From: an uncultured Steroidobacter sp.
GTDB lineage: Bacteria > Pseudomonadota > Gammaproteobacteria > Steroidobacterales > Steroidobacteraceae
Length of the DNA: 64,000 bases
Reading direction: 5' to 3'
Assembly (NCBI GenBank): GCA_938008435.1
Contig: CALLKK010000011.1
Location: 62,001 to 126,000, forward strand
Made by a program: the position numbers and the translations under genes. Positions 52,110-61,024 of this stretch are shown here, in pieces (position 1 is the first letter of the stretch; each line of letters starts with the position of its first letter). The notes below the pieces were generated by a model that was not told the origin of the DNA, made no database searches, and saw nothing but the letters and a program-made list of their open reading frames with translations.

Positions 52110-53179
52110 GTTTCCCCTTAGCGACGATCGACGGCGGCGCACTGCGCAGCAATTTGGGCGTCGTGCGCCGCGCGGCGCCACGTGCGCGCGTGCTGGCCAT
52201 CGTGAAAGCCGACGCGTACGGACACGGCATCGTGCGCACGGCGAGAACGCTGGCAGACGCAGACGGCTTCGGCGTGGCGCGGCTGACGGAAGCGCTCACG
52301 CTGCGCGGCGCGTCGCTGCGCCAGCGCATCGTGCTGCTCGAGGGCGTATTCGATCTCGAAGAGCTCGGCGCAGCCGCGCAGCACGAGCTCGATCTCGTCG
52401 TGCATTCTCCGGAGCAGCTTGCGATGCTCGAAGAAGCGCCGTGGGAAGCGCGCTTCGATGTCTGGCTCAAGATCGACACAGGCATGAACCGCTTGGGCTT
52501 TCGTCCCGAAGCGTTCGCCGATGCAGTAACGCGCCTCGAGCGCTGTCGCGCCGTGCGCTCGATCCGCTTGATGACTCATCTCGCCAGTGCGGAAGAGCCC
52601 GACGGCGTCATGTCGTCGCGGCAGCTCGAAACGTTCGCTGCGCTCACGGCGACGCATGCGTACGAGCGGAGCATCGCCAACTCCGCGGCCGTGTTGCGGC
52701 TCCCGCAGGCGCATGCCGACTGGGTGCGACCTGGCTTGATGCTCTATGGCATCTCGCCGCTCGGCGATACGTCGGCCGCTACGCTCGGGCTCAAGCCGGC
52801 CATGACATTGACGGCGCCTTTGATCGGCGTGCGTAACGTCAAGGCGGGGGAATCGGTGGGGTACGGCGCGACGTGGCGCGCAGGGCGGCAGACGCGCGTC
52901 GGTATTGCAGCCATCGGCTACGGCGACGGCTACCCGCGTAACATGAAGACCGGCGCGCCGGTGCTCGTCGACGGCATCGAGGCGCAGATCGTGGGGCGCG
53001 TGTCGATGGACATGATTGCAATCGACCTGACGCGAGTGCCGAACGCACGCGTCGGCAGTCAGGTCGTGCTATGGGGACACGGATTGCCGGCCGAGAGGGT
53101 CGCGGCTTACGCCGATACGATTCCTTACGAGCTCGTCTGCCGCGTCAACGAGCGCGTCGCAGTCCGCTGGGTCGACTGA
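52106..53179 (+). CDS. alr: Alanine racemase
   Basis: A 357-residue PLP enzyme making D-alanine for murein. The cofactor lysine is Lys34 in AIVKADAYGHG and the catalytic tyrosine is near residue 253 in VGYGATWRAGRQ; VSMDMIAIDLT is also visible. Start is a GTG at 52106 within the dnaB stop. dnaB-alr is a conserved pair. It converges on the FHA gene across a hairpin. Confidence 0.95.
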   Translation: MSFPLATIDGGALRSNLGVVRRAAPRARVLAIVKADAYGHGIVRTARTLADADGFGVARLTEALTLRGASLRQRIVLLEGVFDLEELGAAAQHELDLVVHSPEQLAMLEEAPWEARFDVWLKIDTGMNRLGFRPEAFADAVTRLERCRAVRSIRLMTHLASAEEPDGVMSSRQLETFAALTATHAYERSIANSAAVLRLPQAHADWVRPGLMLYGISPLGDTSAATLGLKPAMTLTAPLIGVRNVKAGESVGYGATWRAGRQTRVGIAAIGYGDGYPRNMKTGAPVLVDGIEAQIVGRVSMDMIAIDLTRVPNARVGSQVVLWGHGLPAERVAAYADTIPYELVCRVNERVAVRWVD

Positions 53180-53193
53180 CCGTGCGAGGCGCA

Positions 53194-53209
53194 GCCGCCC
53201 GTAGGCGGC
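53194..53209. terminator. Hairpin between convergent alr and FHA gene
   Basis: GCCGCC-CGTA-GGCGGC, a 6-bp stem with a four-base loop, 14 bases after the alr stop. No U-run follows, so a terminator role is inferred only from its place between convergent genes. Confidence 0.35.
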
Positions 53210-53221
53210 CGCCGCTCCATC

Positions 53222-53974
53222 TCAGCTCTCGAAGAAGCCCATCTTCACGCCGGCGAGCAGGATTACGTCGTTGTCCCGCAGCTTGCGGGCCTGCTCTCCG
53301 ATCGGCGTGCCGTTGACCAGCGGGTAATCGTTCGGCTTGCCGCTGTCGACGTGCACGATGAAGTAACCATCTGCGCGCCGCGTGATTGCCGCGACTTGCA
53401 CGCCCGGACGGCCGAGCGTCGTGAGCGCCTTGTTGAGCTCGAGCTCGCGGCCCGCGAAGGCACCGCTCAGCACTTGCAGCTTGGCTTTCGGCAGCGCGAC
53501 CGGCTGTTCGCCTGCAGCGCCGGCCGGGGCAGGGCGTTGCACAGGCGTTGCGCTTGGCTCAGCCGAAGTCTTCGGGGCGGCAGCCGGCGTAATCGTAGAA
53601 GCCTTCTTCGCAGCCGCAGCGGCCACGGCCGAACCCGGCGTGATCACCATCGTCTTCTCGAATTCGTCCGGCTCGTCTTCGAGGCTCGGCGAGTCGACGA
53701 ATCGCAGCTGATGGTGACCGACGGTCACGACATCGCCGTGTTGAAGCGCGTGCTTCTTGATCAGCTTGCCGTTGACGTACGTGCCGTTGGTGCTGTTCAG
53801 GTCTTCAAGGAAGGAATCATTCAGGATGTTGATGATGAGCGAGTGATGGCCGCTCACCGCCGGATTGTCGATACGGATGTCGTTGTCCGGGAGACGGCCG
53901 ATCGTGTAACGCTCCTTGTTCATGTTGTATTCGGCCAGGACTTGACCGTCCAGGCTTAGGATCAACCGTGCCAT
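53222..53974 (-). CDS. Double FHA-domain protein
   Basis: A 250-residue protein with a complete N-terminal FHA domain (about 5-95): YTIGRLPDNDIRIDNPAVSG with Gly-Arg, SGHHSLI and NSTNGTYVNGK, the residues that bind phosphothreonine. An Ala/Pro/Thr-rich linker (about 110-160) follows, then a second FHA-like domain (about 165-250) whose arginine (LGRPG) is kept but whose Ser/His pair is not obvious. ATG at 53974. Adjacent to PP2C phosphatase and Ser/Thr kinase genes on the same strand, it is a likely phosphorylation reader in that module. Confidence 0.88.
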   Translation of the reverse strand: MARLILSLDGQVLAEYNMNKERYTIGRLPDNDIRIDNPAVSGHHSLIINILNDSFLEDLNSTNGTYVNGKLIKKHALQHGDVVTVGHHQLRFVDSPSLEDEPDEFEKTMVITPGSAVAAAAAKKASTITPAAAPKTSAEPSATPVQRPAPAGAAGEQPVALPKAKLQVLSGAFAGRELELNKALTTLGRPGVQVAAITRRADGYFIVHVDSGKPNDYPLVNGTPIGEQARKLRDNDVILLAGVKMGFFES

Positions 53975-54007
53975 GTGTTATGCCTCGTTCCTGCTTCCAC
54001 GTGCCAG

Positions 54008-54841
54008 CTAGCCGAACCAGCGCAAGATTCTGTCAACGACGCTGGTCTTGGCTGCGAACGAGTCGACAACTTGCGCAAGAACTATCGAGATGTTGTCGCG
54101 TCCGCCGTTGTCATTCGATAACTGAATCAATTGCTTAGCAGCGGTTTCAAGATTAGCACCAAAGGTGCTCATAGTTAAGTGAATGTCCTCGTCCTCGACC
54201 ATGTCGGACAGGCCGTCCGAGCAGAGGACAAAGAAGTCTCCCTTCTGAACCGGTTGCTCGTGCACCTCGACCTCGACCGTGGGCTCGACGCCGAGCGCGC
54301 GGGTCACGTAGTTCTTGTTGGTCGCCCGCTGCGCCTCCGCCTGGGAGTAGAAGCCCCGGTCGACGAGCTCCTGCAGGAGCGAGTGGTCCATTGTCATCTG
54401 CTCGAAGCGGTTCGCTCGCAATCGGTAAAGGCGCGAGTCGCCGACGTGGGCGATGGCGACGCGGTTATCGAAGAACAGGCAGGCTACGATGGTCGTGCCC
54501 ATGCCTTCGCATTGCGGCTGGGTCTTGGCGGTCTGGTAGATGATCTTGTTGGCCCGAGCGATCGCGTCGCGTAGCACGATCGTCGGGCGGGCGAAGCCCG
54601 TTTCCGGGTCTATGGAGCTCATGTCCTGATGCTCCACAGCCTCCTTGACGAGGCTCATCACCGTCTTGACGGCAATACCGCTCGCCACTTCGCCCGCGTT
54701 GTAGCCGCCCATGCCGTCGGCAAGCACGAAGAGCCCGATGTCGGCATCGACGCCGATCGTGTCTTCGTTGTGCTCGCGCACGCGGCCGACGTCGCTCAAG
54801 CCCACCGAGCGAATTTTGCCGCGCATCATCGGGGGAGCCAT
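54008..54841 (-). CDS. PP2C-type Ser/Thr protein phosphatase
   Basis: A 277-residue phosphatase. Metal-binding motifs are intact: VREHNEDTIG, FVLADGMGGYNAGEVAS, VAIAHVGDSRLYRLR, LCSDGLSDMVEDEDI and NDNGGRDNISIVLAQV. It should remove phosphates placed by the adjacent kinase. The ATG at 54841 (MAPPMMRGKIRSVGLSDVG) has GAGG seven bases upstream; 34 open codons upstream lie toward the kinase gene and were left out. A 28-base gap separates it from the kinase stop. Confidence 0.92.
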   Translation of the reverse strand: MAPPMMRGKIRSVGLSDVGRVREHNEDTIGVDADIGLFVLADGMGGYNAGEVASGIAVKTVMSLVKEAVEHQDMSSIDPETGFARPTIVLRDAIARANKIIYQTAKTQPQCEGMGTTIVACLFFDNRVAIAHVGDSRLYRLRANRFEQMTMDHSLLQELVDRGFYSQAEAQRATNKNYVTRALGVEPTVEVEVHEQPVQKGDFFVLCSDGLSDMVEDEDIHLTMSTFGANLETAAKQLIQLSNDNGGRDNISIVLAQVVDSFAAKTSVVDRILRWFG

Positions 54842-54869
54842 GGCAACGCCTCTTGTCCGAGTAGCGACA

Positions 54870-57461
54870 TCATGGGAGCAGCCACTCGTGTTCGGATCGA
54901 GAAGACTGTCTTCTTTCTGCACCCGCGCACTCGCGCAGCGCAAGGCCTAGCTCGCCGCAGGTGGCGTAACGGTCGTCCGCGTTCTTCGCGAGCGCACGAT
55001 CGATGATGCGCTCGATGCACTCTGGCAGCTCCGGACGGACGACCCGTATCGGGGTATGCGGTTCGGTAGCGATCTTCTGCATGAGCCGCGGCATCGACTC
55101 GGCACGGAAGGGCAGCTGACCGCACAGCAACTGATACAAGCTCACCCCCAGCGCGAACTGATCGGAACGACCATCGAGTGGGCGACCTTCGAGCTGTTCG
55201 GGCGACATGAATGAGGGGGTGCCCAGGACGATCCCGGTTTTAGTTCGGCTTGTATCCGTGAGACGCGCAATCCCGAAGTCCGTTATTTTCAACTCATCCG
55301 TGTCGGGATTAAACATTATATTAGCCGGTTTGATGTCGCGGTGAACCACGTTCTGACGGTGCGCATAGTGAAGCGCATCGGCCACGCGAGCGACGAGCAA
55401 CATCACGGTTTTCGGGGGCAGCAGGCGGGCAGGATCCGCGTAATGACTCAAGTGCTGCCCGCGCAGGTACTCCATCGCGATGTAGGCCAGTCCCTGATCC
55501 TCGCCGGCATCGTAGACGGTGACGATCGCCGGGTGATTGAGGCGCCCGGCCATCTCGGCCTCGCGGAAGAAGCGCGCGCGGGCTTCTTCGAGATCCTCTT
55601 CCTCGAACTCATCGGCCAGCGAGATGGCCTTGATCGCCACCACGCGGTTGATCTTCGGATCGCGTCCCAGATAGACAACGCCCATCGCGCCTTTGCCGAT
55701 CTCGCGTTCGATCTCGTAGCGCCCGAGCGTGCGTCGCGAGCCCGGCGAGGGCTGCGGTGCGAAGAACGACGGTTCGTAGTCTTCGACCGCCGCGCGCGGC
55801 GGCTCGGGCTTGGTCGCGGCCGTGCGCGTCACCGGGCCGGAACGCATGGCAGCCTCTTCTCGTAGGCGCAAACGGCGCGCGCGCAGGTCGCGGAAGTTCG
55901 GATCGCGGCTTGCGATGTAGCTGTACACCGCGGCGGCTTTCTGCGTCTGCCGGCGCCGCTCGAAGTCGAGCCCCAGGTTGTAGAGCAAGTCCATCGTCGC
56001 GTTGTCGAGCGGGGCGCGACGATAGGTTTCGAAGGCAAGATCGAGCTGCCCCTGGCGCTGGAACGTGAGCCCGAGATTGCGCAGGTTCGCGGCCGAGTCG
56101 CGGTTGCGGTCGTTCTTGACGTTGGCGCGCCGGATGAGCTCGCCGACGAGGTAGAGCCCGAAACCGGCAGCGACGGCAACCGCCGGCAGCACGAGTCGTG
56201 CCCAGGTCTGCATCGTGCTCAGCAGGCCGACTTCCGTCACCACGAACGCGGCGATGACGATACCCGTCGCCACCAAGCCGAGCCCTACGCCGAGCGAGGG
56301 CAGCACGAATGCGGCCACTGCAATGGCAATCGCCGCGGCAATCCATTCGATGGCCTGGGTCAGCGTGGAGGTCGCGTAGCTGATCCCGTCGAGGTAGCTG
56401 GCCGTTGTGCTGGCAACGAGCGCGACCGGCGGTGCTGCGGCGCTTGCGGGCGTGGCGAAGATCGGAATCGGCAGTGCCTCGGTCGTCGTCGCGCCGATCA
56501 GCACGGTCTTGCCGCGCAGTTCGTTCGCGCCGATCTCGCCGGCGAGCACGCGCCAGTAGGAATATTGAGGGAAGGCATCGGCGCCGCTCGCACCGTAGTA
56601 CTGCGGATGAGCATCCAACGCGCTCGAGAGCGTGACCGCTGCGTCGCCGAATGCAACGATGCCCTTGGAGTCCATGCTCAGACTGCCTGGGTCGACATCG
56701 GCGGCGCGCGCCGCGATGGCCATCGCCAGCGAGGGCATCGCGAACGAACCGACGCGCGTGAAGGCGACGTCGGTGCGCACGATCCCGTCTTTGTCGGGTT
56801 GCACGAAGGTGTGGCCGAGGGCGCGAGCCGAGTCCATGAACTCGCGGGCCGGGTGCTGGACGACGCGGAAGGGCGCACTCTGTTCCAGGCGATATGCGAT
56901 GCTGCCCGAGGCGGTAAAGCGCGCGAGCTCGTTCGGCGCATCGACGACGGTGGGCGAGGCCTGCAGCGCGAGCGGCAACACGACATTGCCGTGCGCGGCG
57001 AGCGCACGGCTGAGGCGCGCAGTCGAGGCTTGCGACGCACCGCCCGCGGCGCTCAGCAATGAGCGCAGCTGCTCGGCTTGCGGCGAATGACGCAGCTCGG
57101 ATTCCTCGAGCAGCTTGAGCGCCTCGCGCACCCGTTCGATTTCAGCATTGCTGCGCGGTGTGTCGATCGGTTCGGTAAACGCGATGACCTTCGCGCCCGC
57201 CGCCATCAGTTTCTCGACCAGCTCGGCGTGCACTGGCTGCGGCCAGGGCCATGGACCGAGCCGCTCGATGCTCTCGTTGTCGATGGCGACGATCGCCACT
57301 TCCTTCGCCGGTTTGCTCGCGCGGGCGCGTATGACGCGGTCGTACAAGCCGGTTTCGAGCTCGTGCGACGATTCCGGCGCAAGGAAGCGGCCTACGGCGA
57401 CGACAAGTGCCGCCGCCAGCCCTCCCGGAAGCCATGAATATCGCGCGAGCTTCGCTGCCAC
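54870..57461 (-). CDS. CHASE2-domain Ser/Thr protein kinase
   Basis: An 863-residue receptor kinase. Order: N-terminal helix (12-27), a periplasmic CHASE2 sensor (about 30-365), three membrane helices (about 370-442), two TPR-like helices (about 455-520), a Pro/Glu-rich linker, and a Hanks-type kinase domain (about 578-845). Catalytic features: GKGAMG (590-595), Lys611, HRDIKPAN (Asp709) and DFG (728-730), MSPEQ. All are present, so it should be active. Start is a GTG at 57461 with no clear ribosome site. Followed by PP2C and FHA genes. Confidence 0.93.
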   Translation of the reverse strand: MAAKLARYSWLPGGLAAALVVAVGRFLAPESSHELETGLYDRVIRARASKPAKEVAIVAIDNESIERLGPWPWPQPVHAELVEKLMAAGAKVIAFTEPIDTPRSNAEIERVREALKLLEESELRHSPQAEQLRSLLSAAGGASQASTARLSRALAAHGNVVLPLALQASPTVVDAPNELARFTASGSIAYRLEQSAPFRVVQHPAREFMDSARALGHTFVQPDKDGIVRTDVAFTRVGSFAMPSLAMAIAARAADVDPGSLSMDSKGIVAFGDAAVTLSSALDAHPQYYGASGADAFPQYSYWRVLAGEIGANELRGKTVLIGATTTEALPIPIFATPASAAAPPVALVASTTASYLDGISYATSTLTQAIEWIAAAIAIAVAAFVLPSLGVGLGLVATGIVIAAFVVTEVGLLSTMQTWARLVLPAVAVAAGFGLYLVGELIRRANVKNDRNRDSAANLRNLGLTFQRQGQLDLAFETYRRAPLDNATMDLLYNLGLDFERRRQTQKAAAVYSYIASRDPNFRDLRARRLRLREEAAMRSGPVTRTAATKPEPPRAAVEDYEPSFFAPQPSPGSRRTLGRYEIEREIGKGAMGVVYLGRDPKINRVVAIKAISLADEFEEEDLEEARARFFREAEMAGRLNHPAIVTVYDAGEDQGLAYIAMEYLRGQHLSHYADPARLLPPKTVMLLVARVADALHYAHRQNVVHRDIKPANIMFNPDTDELKITDFGIARLTDTSRTKTGIVLGTPSFMSPEQLEGRPLDGRSDQFALGVSLYQLLCGQLPFRAESMPRLMQKIATEPHTPIRVVRPELPECIERIIDRALAKNADDRYATCGELGLALRECAGAERRQSSRSEHEWLLP

Positions 57462-57706
57462 GGAATCAACCCATGTGAAAAACTGGGCGAGTATAGACGA
57501 TGCCCGTTACGTGAAATTGCTGGCAGCATCACAACCGAAACGGCTTGCCGGGCGGCATGTGCGCTGCGCCGGAAAGAACGCCGATGCCATCACATCTATA
57601 GTGCGTGCCGTGCAGCACGCACCGACGACTGGCGGCAAAGTTGACGCACGTCACGGACAGACTCATTCTGGCCCGACTCGGCGCCAAGACCGCCTTCATC
57701 CTGTTC

Positions 57707-59065
57707 ATGGCCAAGACACGCGAAATCTTCGTCTGCGAACAATGCGGCAACGAAAGCTTGCAGTGGCAAGGGATCTGTCCTGCATGCCGAGCAGGGGATT
57801 CCCTGAAGCGCATCAGCATTGCGCGGACGCGCAACGAACGTAAGCCGCTGGCCGCGCCGAGCACGGCGCCGCGCCGCCTTTCGGAAGTCATCGAAAGCGA
57901 CGAGCCGCGCATCGCCACGGGCTTGGGCGAGCTCGATCGCGTGCTCGGTGGCGGGCTCGTGCTCGGCTCGGTCACATTGCTCGGCGGCGATCCGGGTATC
58001 GGCAAGTCGACGCTCTTGTTACAGGCGGGCGATGCGCTGAGCCGCGCGACGCCGACGCTCTACGTGTCGGGCGAAGAGTCGCTGCGTCAAGTGAGCTTGC
58101 GTGCGCGGCGCTTGGGCGTTGCGGGCGATGCGTTGCAGCTGCTCGCCGAAACGTCCATCGAGACGATCATCGAGCATGCCGAGAGCTCGGGAGCGCGCGT
58201 GCTCGTCATCGACTCGATTCAGACGATGCACTCCGCGGCGCTCGACTCTTCGCCGGGGACGGCCACCCAGGTGCGCGAAACCGCCGCAGCGCTCGTGCGC
58301 TTCGCGAAGTCATCGGGCGTGTCGGTGCTCATCATCGGTCATGTGACCAAGGAGGGCTTGATCGCAGGCCCGCGCATTCTCGAGCACATGGTCGATACGG
58401 TGCTCTATTTCGAAAGCGATGCCGGCAGCCGCTTTCGCATGATCCGTGCGGTGAAGAATCGCTTCGGTGCCGCCAACGAGGTCGGCGTCTTTGCCATGAC
58501 GGAGCAGGGACTCAAGGAGGTGAAGAATCCGTCGGCGATCTTCCTCTCGCATCACGCGCAACCGATCGCAGGCAGCGCCGTGATGGTGGCACGCGAAGGG
58601 AGCCGACCGATGCTCATCGAAGTGCAGGCGCTCACCGACGATGCGCAGGGGATGAACCCGCGCCGTGTCGCCGTCGGGCTCGAGTCGAATCGCTTGGCGC
58701 TGTTGCTCGCAGTCCTGCATCGCCACGGCGGTGTGGCGAGCAGCGGGCGCGATGTGTTCGTCAATGTCGTCGGCGGCGTGCGCATTTCCGAAACGGCTGC
58801 GGACTTGCCGGCGATTCTCGCGACGGTCTCGAGTGCGCGCGACGTGCCGCTTGCTGGACGGCTGGTGTGTTTCGGCGAGGTCGGATTGGCCGGAGAGATT
58901 CGGCCGGTGCCCTATGGAGAGGAACGACTGCGCGAGGCTGCCAAGCACGGCTTCGAACGTGCGATCGTGCCGGCCGCGAACGTGCCGCGCCGACCCATTG
59001 CCGGCATCGAGGTGATCGGCGTCGAGCGCTTGAGCGAAGCGCTACGCAGCGCCTTTGGAGCGTAG
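57707..59065 (+). CDS. radA: DNA repair protein RadA
   Basis: A 452-residue RecA-like ATPase that promotes branch migration. N-terminal C4 zinc finger (FVCEQCGNESLQWQGICPAC), Walker A GGDPGIGKSTLLLQ, the RadA-specific KNRFGAANEVG and a C-terminal Lon-like domain. The ATG at 57707 gives the standard MAKTREIFVCEQCG start; the frame is open further upstream but without similarity. The 3' end overlaps the convergent CBS gene by 24 bases. Confidence 0.96.
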   Translation: MAKTREIFVCEQCGNESLQWQGICPACRAGDSLKRISIARTRNERKPLAAPSTAPRRLSEVIESDEPRIATGLGELDRVLGGGLVLGSVTLLGGDPGIGKSTLLLQAGDALSRATPTLYVSGEESLRQVSLRARRLGVAGDALQLLAETSIETIIEHAESSGARVLVIDSIQTMHSAALDSSPGTATQVRETAAALVRFAKSSGVSVLIIGHVTKEGLIAGPRILEHMVDTVLYFESDAGSRFRMIRAVKNRFGAANEVGVFAMTEQGLKEVKNPSAIFLSHHAQPIAGSAVMVAREGSRPMLIEVQALTDDAQGMNPRRVAVGLESNRLALLLAVLHRHGGVASSGRDVFVNVVGGVRISETAADLPAILATVSSARDVPLAGRLVCFGEVGLAGEIRPVPYGEERLREAAKHGFERAIVPAANVPRRPIAGIEVIGVERLSEALRSAFGA

Positions 59066-59917
59066 CGCCGTCGGCTCTTCACTGAGACGACGCAGGCGCA
59101 CCGTCTTCACGGAGTTCTCCGCCGTCTGCAGGATCTCGAGGGAGACGTCGCCGACCTTCAGAGTCGTGCCCGGTACGGGAATCGTCTCCAAGTATTCGAG
59201 GATGAGCCCGTTGAGCGTGCGCGGCCCGTCGGTCGGCAAGGACAGATCGAGCCTGCGATTGAGTATCCGGATCGTGATGCCGCCGTTGACGACGTAGCTG
59301 CCGTCGGCTTCCTCGTGGACGTCCTTGCTCATGGTCGCCGGGTCGGTTGTGAATTCGCCGACGATCTCTTCGAGGATGTCTTCGAGCGTCACCAGGCCGC
59401 GAATGTCGCCGTACTCATCGACCACGAGCGCGATGCGGCGCCGGTCGCGTTGGAAATTGAGCAGCTGCACGTTGAGCGGCGTGCCTTCCGGAACGAAGTA
59501 GCCTTCGCGTTCCTGCGCGATTTCGCGCAGCCGCTCGCGCGTCATTTCGCCGCGGGCGAGCGCATGCGCCACTTTCTTCAGGTGCAGGATGCCGATGATG
59601 TTGTCGATGTGATCCTCGCAAACGGGCAGGCGCGTGTGCGGTGTCGTCCGCAAGGTCTCGAGAATCGTGTCCCAGTCGTCGTTGATGTCGATGCTCGCGA
59701 TGTCGCTGCGCGGGATCATGATGTCGTCGACGGTGGTCTTCTCGAGCTCGACGATCTTCTGCACGAGCCGCGCACGATGCGCGGCCACGTTGCGCTGCTC
59801 ATCGAGCGTCCAACGCGTCGACGCGTGGTTACGCGCGTAGCGGATGCCTGCGTAGAAGCCGCCGGCGGCAGCGGCGATCAAGGCGAGCAAGAACAGGAAT
59901 ATCGCGGGATCGGACAC
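59042..59917 (-). CDS. CorC/HlyC-type CBS protein lacking DUF21
   Basis: A 291-residue protein: one hydrophobic N-terminal segment (about 3-22), a CBS pair (IMIPRSDIASIDI; RRRIALVVDEYGDIRGLVTL) and a C-terminal CorC_HlyC domain (DGSYVVNGGITIRILNRRL). The ypjD-to-ffh position is that of corB (yfjD) in E. coli, whose product also has a four-helix DUF21 domain; only about 60 bases separate this gene from ypjD, so DUF21 is truly absent. Length is close to soluble CorC. Start taken as GTG 59917; TTG 59983 would add 22 residues. Role in ion homeostasis is inference. Confidence 0.8.
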   Translation of the reverse strand: MSDPAIFLFLLALIAAAAGGFYAGIRYARNHASTRWTLDEQRNVAAHRARLVQKIVELEKTTVDDIMIPRSDIASIDINDDWDTILETLRTTPHTRLPVCEDHIDNIIGILHLKKVAHALARGEMTRERLREIAQEREGYFVPEGTPLNVQLLNFQRDRRRIALVVDEYGDIRGLVTLEDILEEIVGEFTTDPATMSKDVHEEADGSYVVNGGITIRILNRRLDLSLPTDGPRTLNGLILEYLETIPVPGTTLKVGDVSLEILQTAENSVKTVRLRRLSEEPTALRSKGAA

Positions 59918-60042
59918 GGCGATGTCGTAGCGAGCGGTCGGCGTGACGGACGAAAGCGCGGCAAGCGATACCCGGAAGCACAATGATTGCGCAATGCCCG
60001 GGCGATGCTTGCACGACTTGCATCACATCATCGGCGTTTTCC

Positions 60043-60864
60043 TCAACCCCAATGGCGGCCGAGGATCGCCTCGAGCACGATCTTCGAGCCGAAATAGGCA
60101 AGCGCCAGCAGGGCGAAGCCGCTCACCGTCCATGAAGCAGCCGTGCGGCCGCGCCAACCGAAGCGCCAGCGTCCGAACAGCAGCACGGCAAAGACGACCC
60201 AGGCAAGACAAGACAGAACGGTCTTGTGGATCAAGTGCTGCGCAAACAAGTCTTCGACGAAGATGAAGCCGCTGAAGAGCGCGAGCGTGAGGATGGAAAA
60301 GCCGGCGACGAGCGCTTGAAAGGTGCCGGCTTCGAGCGCTTCGACCGAGGGCAGCGCTTGCATCCAGCCGAGCGCCTTGCGCGTGCGCAGGCGGCGATCG
60401 AGCAGCGCGAGCGCGATGGCGAACGCGACGGCGATCGTGAGCAGCGCATACGCGAGCACGGAAAGGACGATATGCGCCGCGATCTGCCAGTTCTGCTGTT
60501 GCAGATCGTTGCCCTGCAGTCCTTGCACCGTGCCGACCGCGACCAGGCCTGCGAGCACCATGAGCACTGCACCGATCATGGCGAAGCGCGGGCGCATCCA
60601 GGAGAGCGCGAGCGCCATGGCGCCGATGGGCCAGCCGATGAGCGATGCCGCTTCGGAGATCGTGAGCGACAGGCCGGGCTTGTGCGCCAGGTCGTTCCAC
60701 AGCAAACCGGCGTGCAGAACGGCGGCGAACGCACCCAGGGCGAGACCGGCTATCCGCCGGCCGCGCGCGGCATGGTCTTGAGCGCGATGGACGCTCGAGC
60801 CGAGCCAGAGCGCGCCGGCGAGATAAGACGCAAGTACGACGATTGGGAGCACGTCAATGTCCAA
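60043..60864 (-). CDS. ypjD: CcsA-family inner membrane protein YpjD
   Basis: A 273-residue membrane protein with about eight helices, related to the cytochrome c assembly protein CcsA but without its Trp-rich heme-handling motif. Segments such as QNWQIAAHIVLSVLAYALLT and HLIHKTVLSCLAWVVFAVLL carry histidines seen in the family. Function is unknown. ypjD divergent from ffh is conserved in gammaproteobacteria. Start at a TTG (60864); a GTG at 60852 is an alternative. Confidence 0.85.
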   Translation of the reverse strand: MDIDVLPIVVLASYLAGALWLGSSVHRAQDHAARGRRIAGLALGAFAAVLHAGLLWNDLAHKPGLSLTISEAASLIGWPIGAMALALSWMRPRFAMIGAVLMVLAGLVAVGTVQGLQGNDLQQQNWQIAAHIVLSVLAYALLTIAVAFAIALALLDRRLRTRKALGWMQALPSVEALEAGTFQALVAGFSILTLALFSGFIFVEDLFAQHLIHKTVLSCLAWVVFAVLLFGRWRFGWRGRTAASWTVSGFALLALAYFGSKIVLEAILGRHWG

Positions 60865-60964
60865 TGAGCCGATCAGTAGAGGCTACAGGGAATGACCACA
60901 TCGAGGGAAGCGGACGAGGACCGCATGCGCCTTTTTGTCGGCAGACGCGCGAGTCGCCCGAGCG

Positions 60965-60981
60965 GAGCATGCCAAATGCTC
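60965..60981. repeat. Inverted repeat next to ffh -10
   Basis: GAGCAT-GCCAA-ATGCTC, six-base perfect arms, directly before a TAGACT (60982-60987) that may be the ffh -10. It could be an operator; no known regulator matches. Confidence 0.3.
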
Positions 60982-61024
60982 TAGACTATCCGCCCCCGCG
61001 ACCGTCCTTTTCAGCAGACCATCC

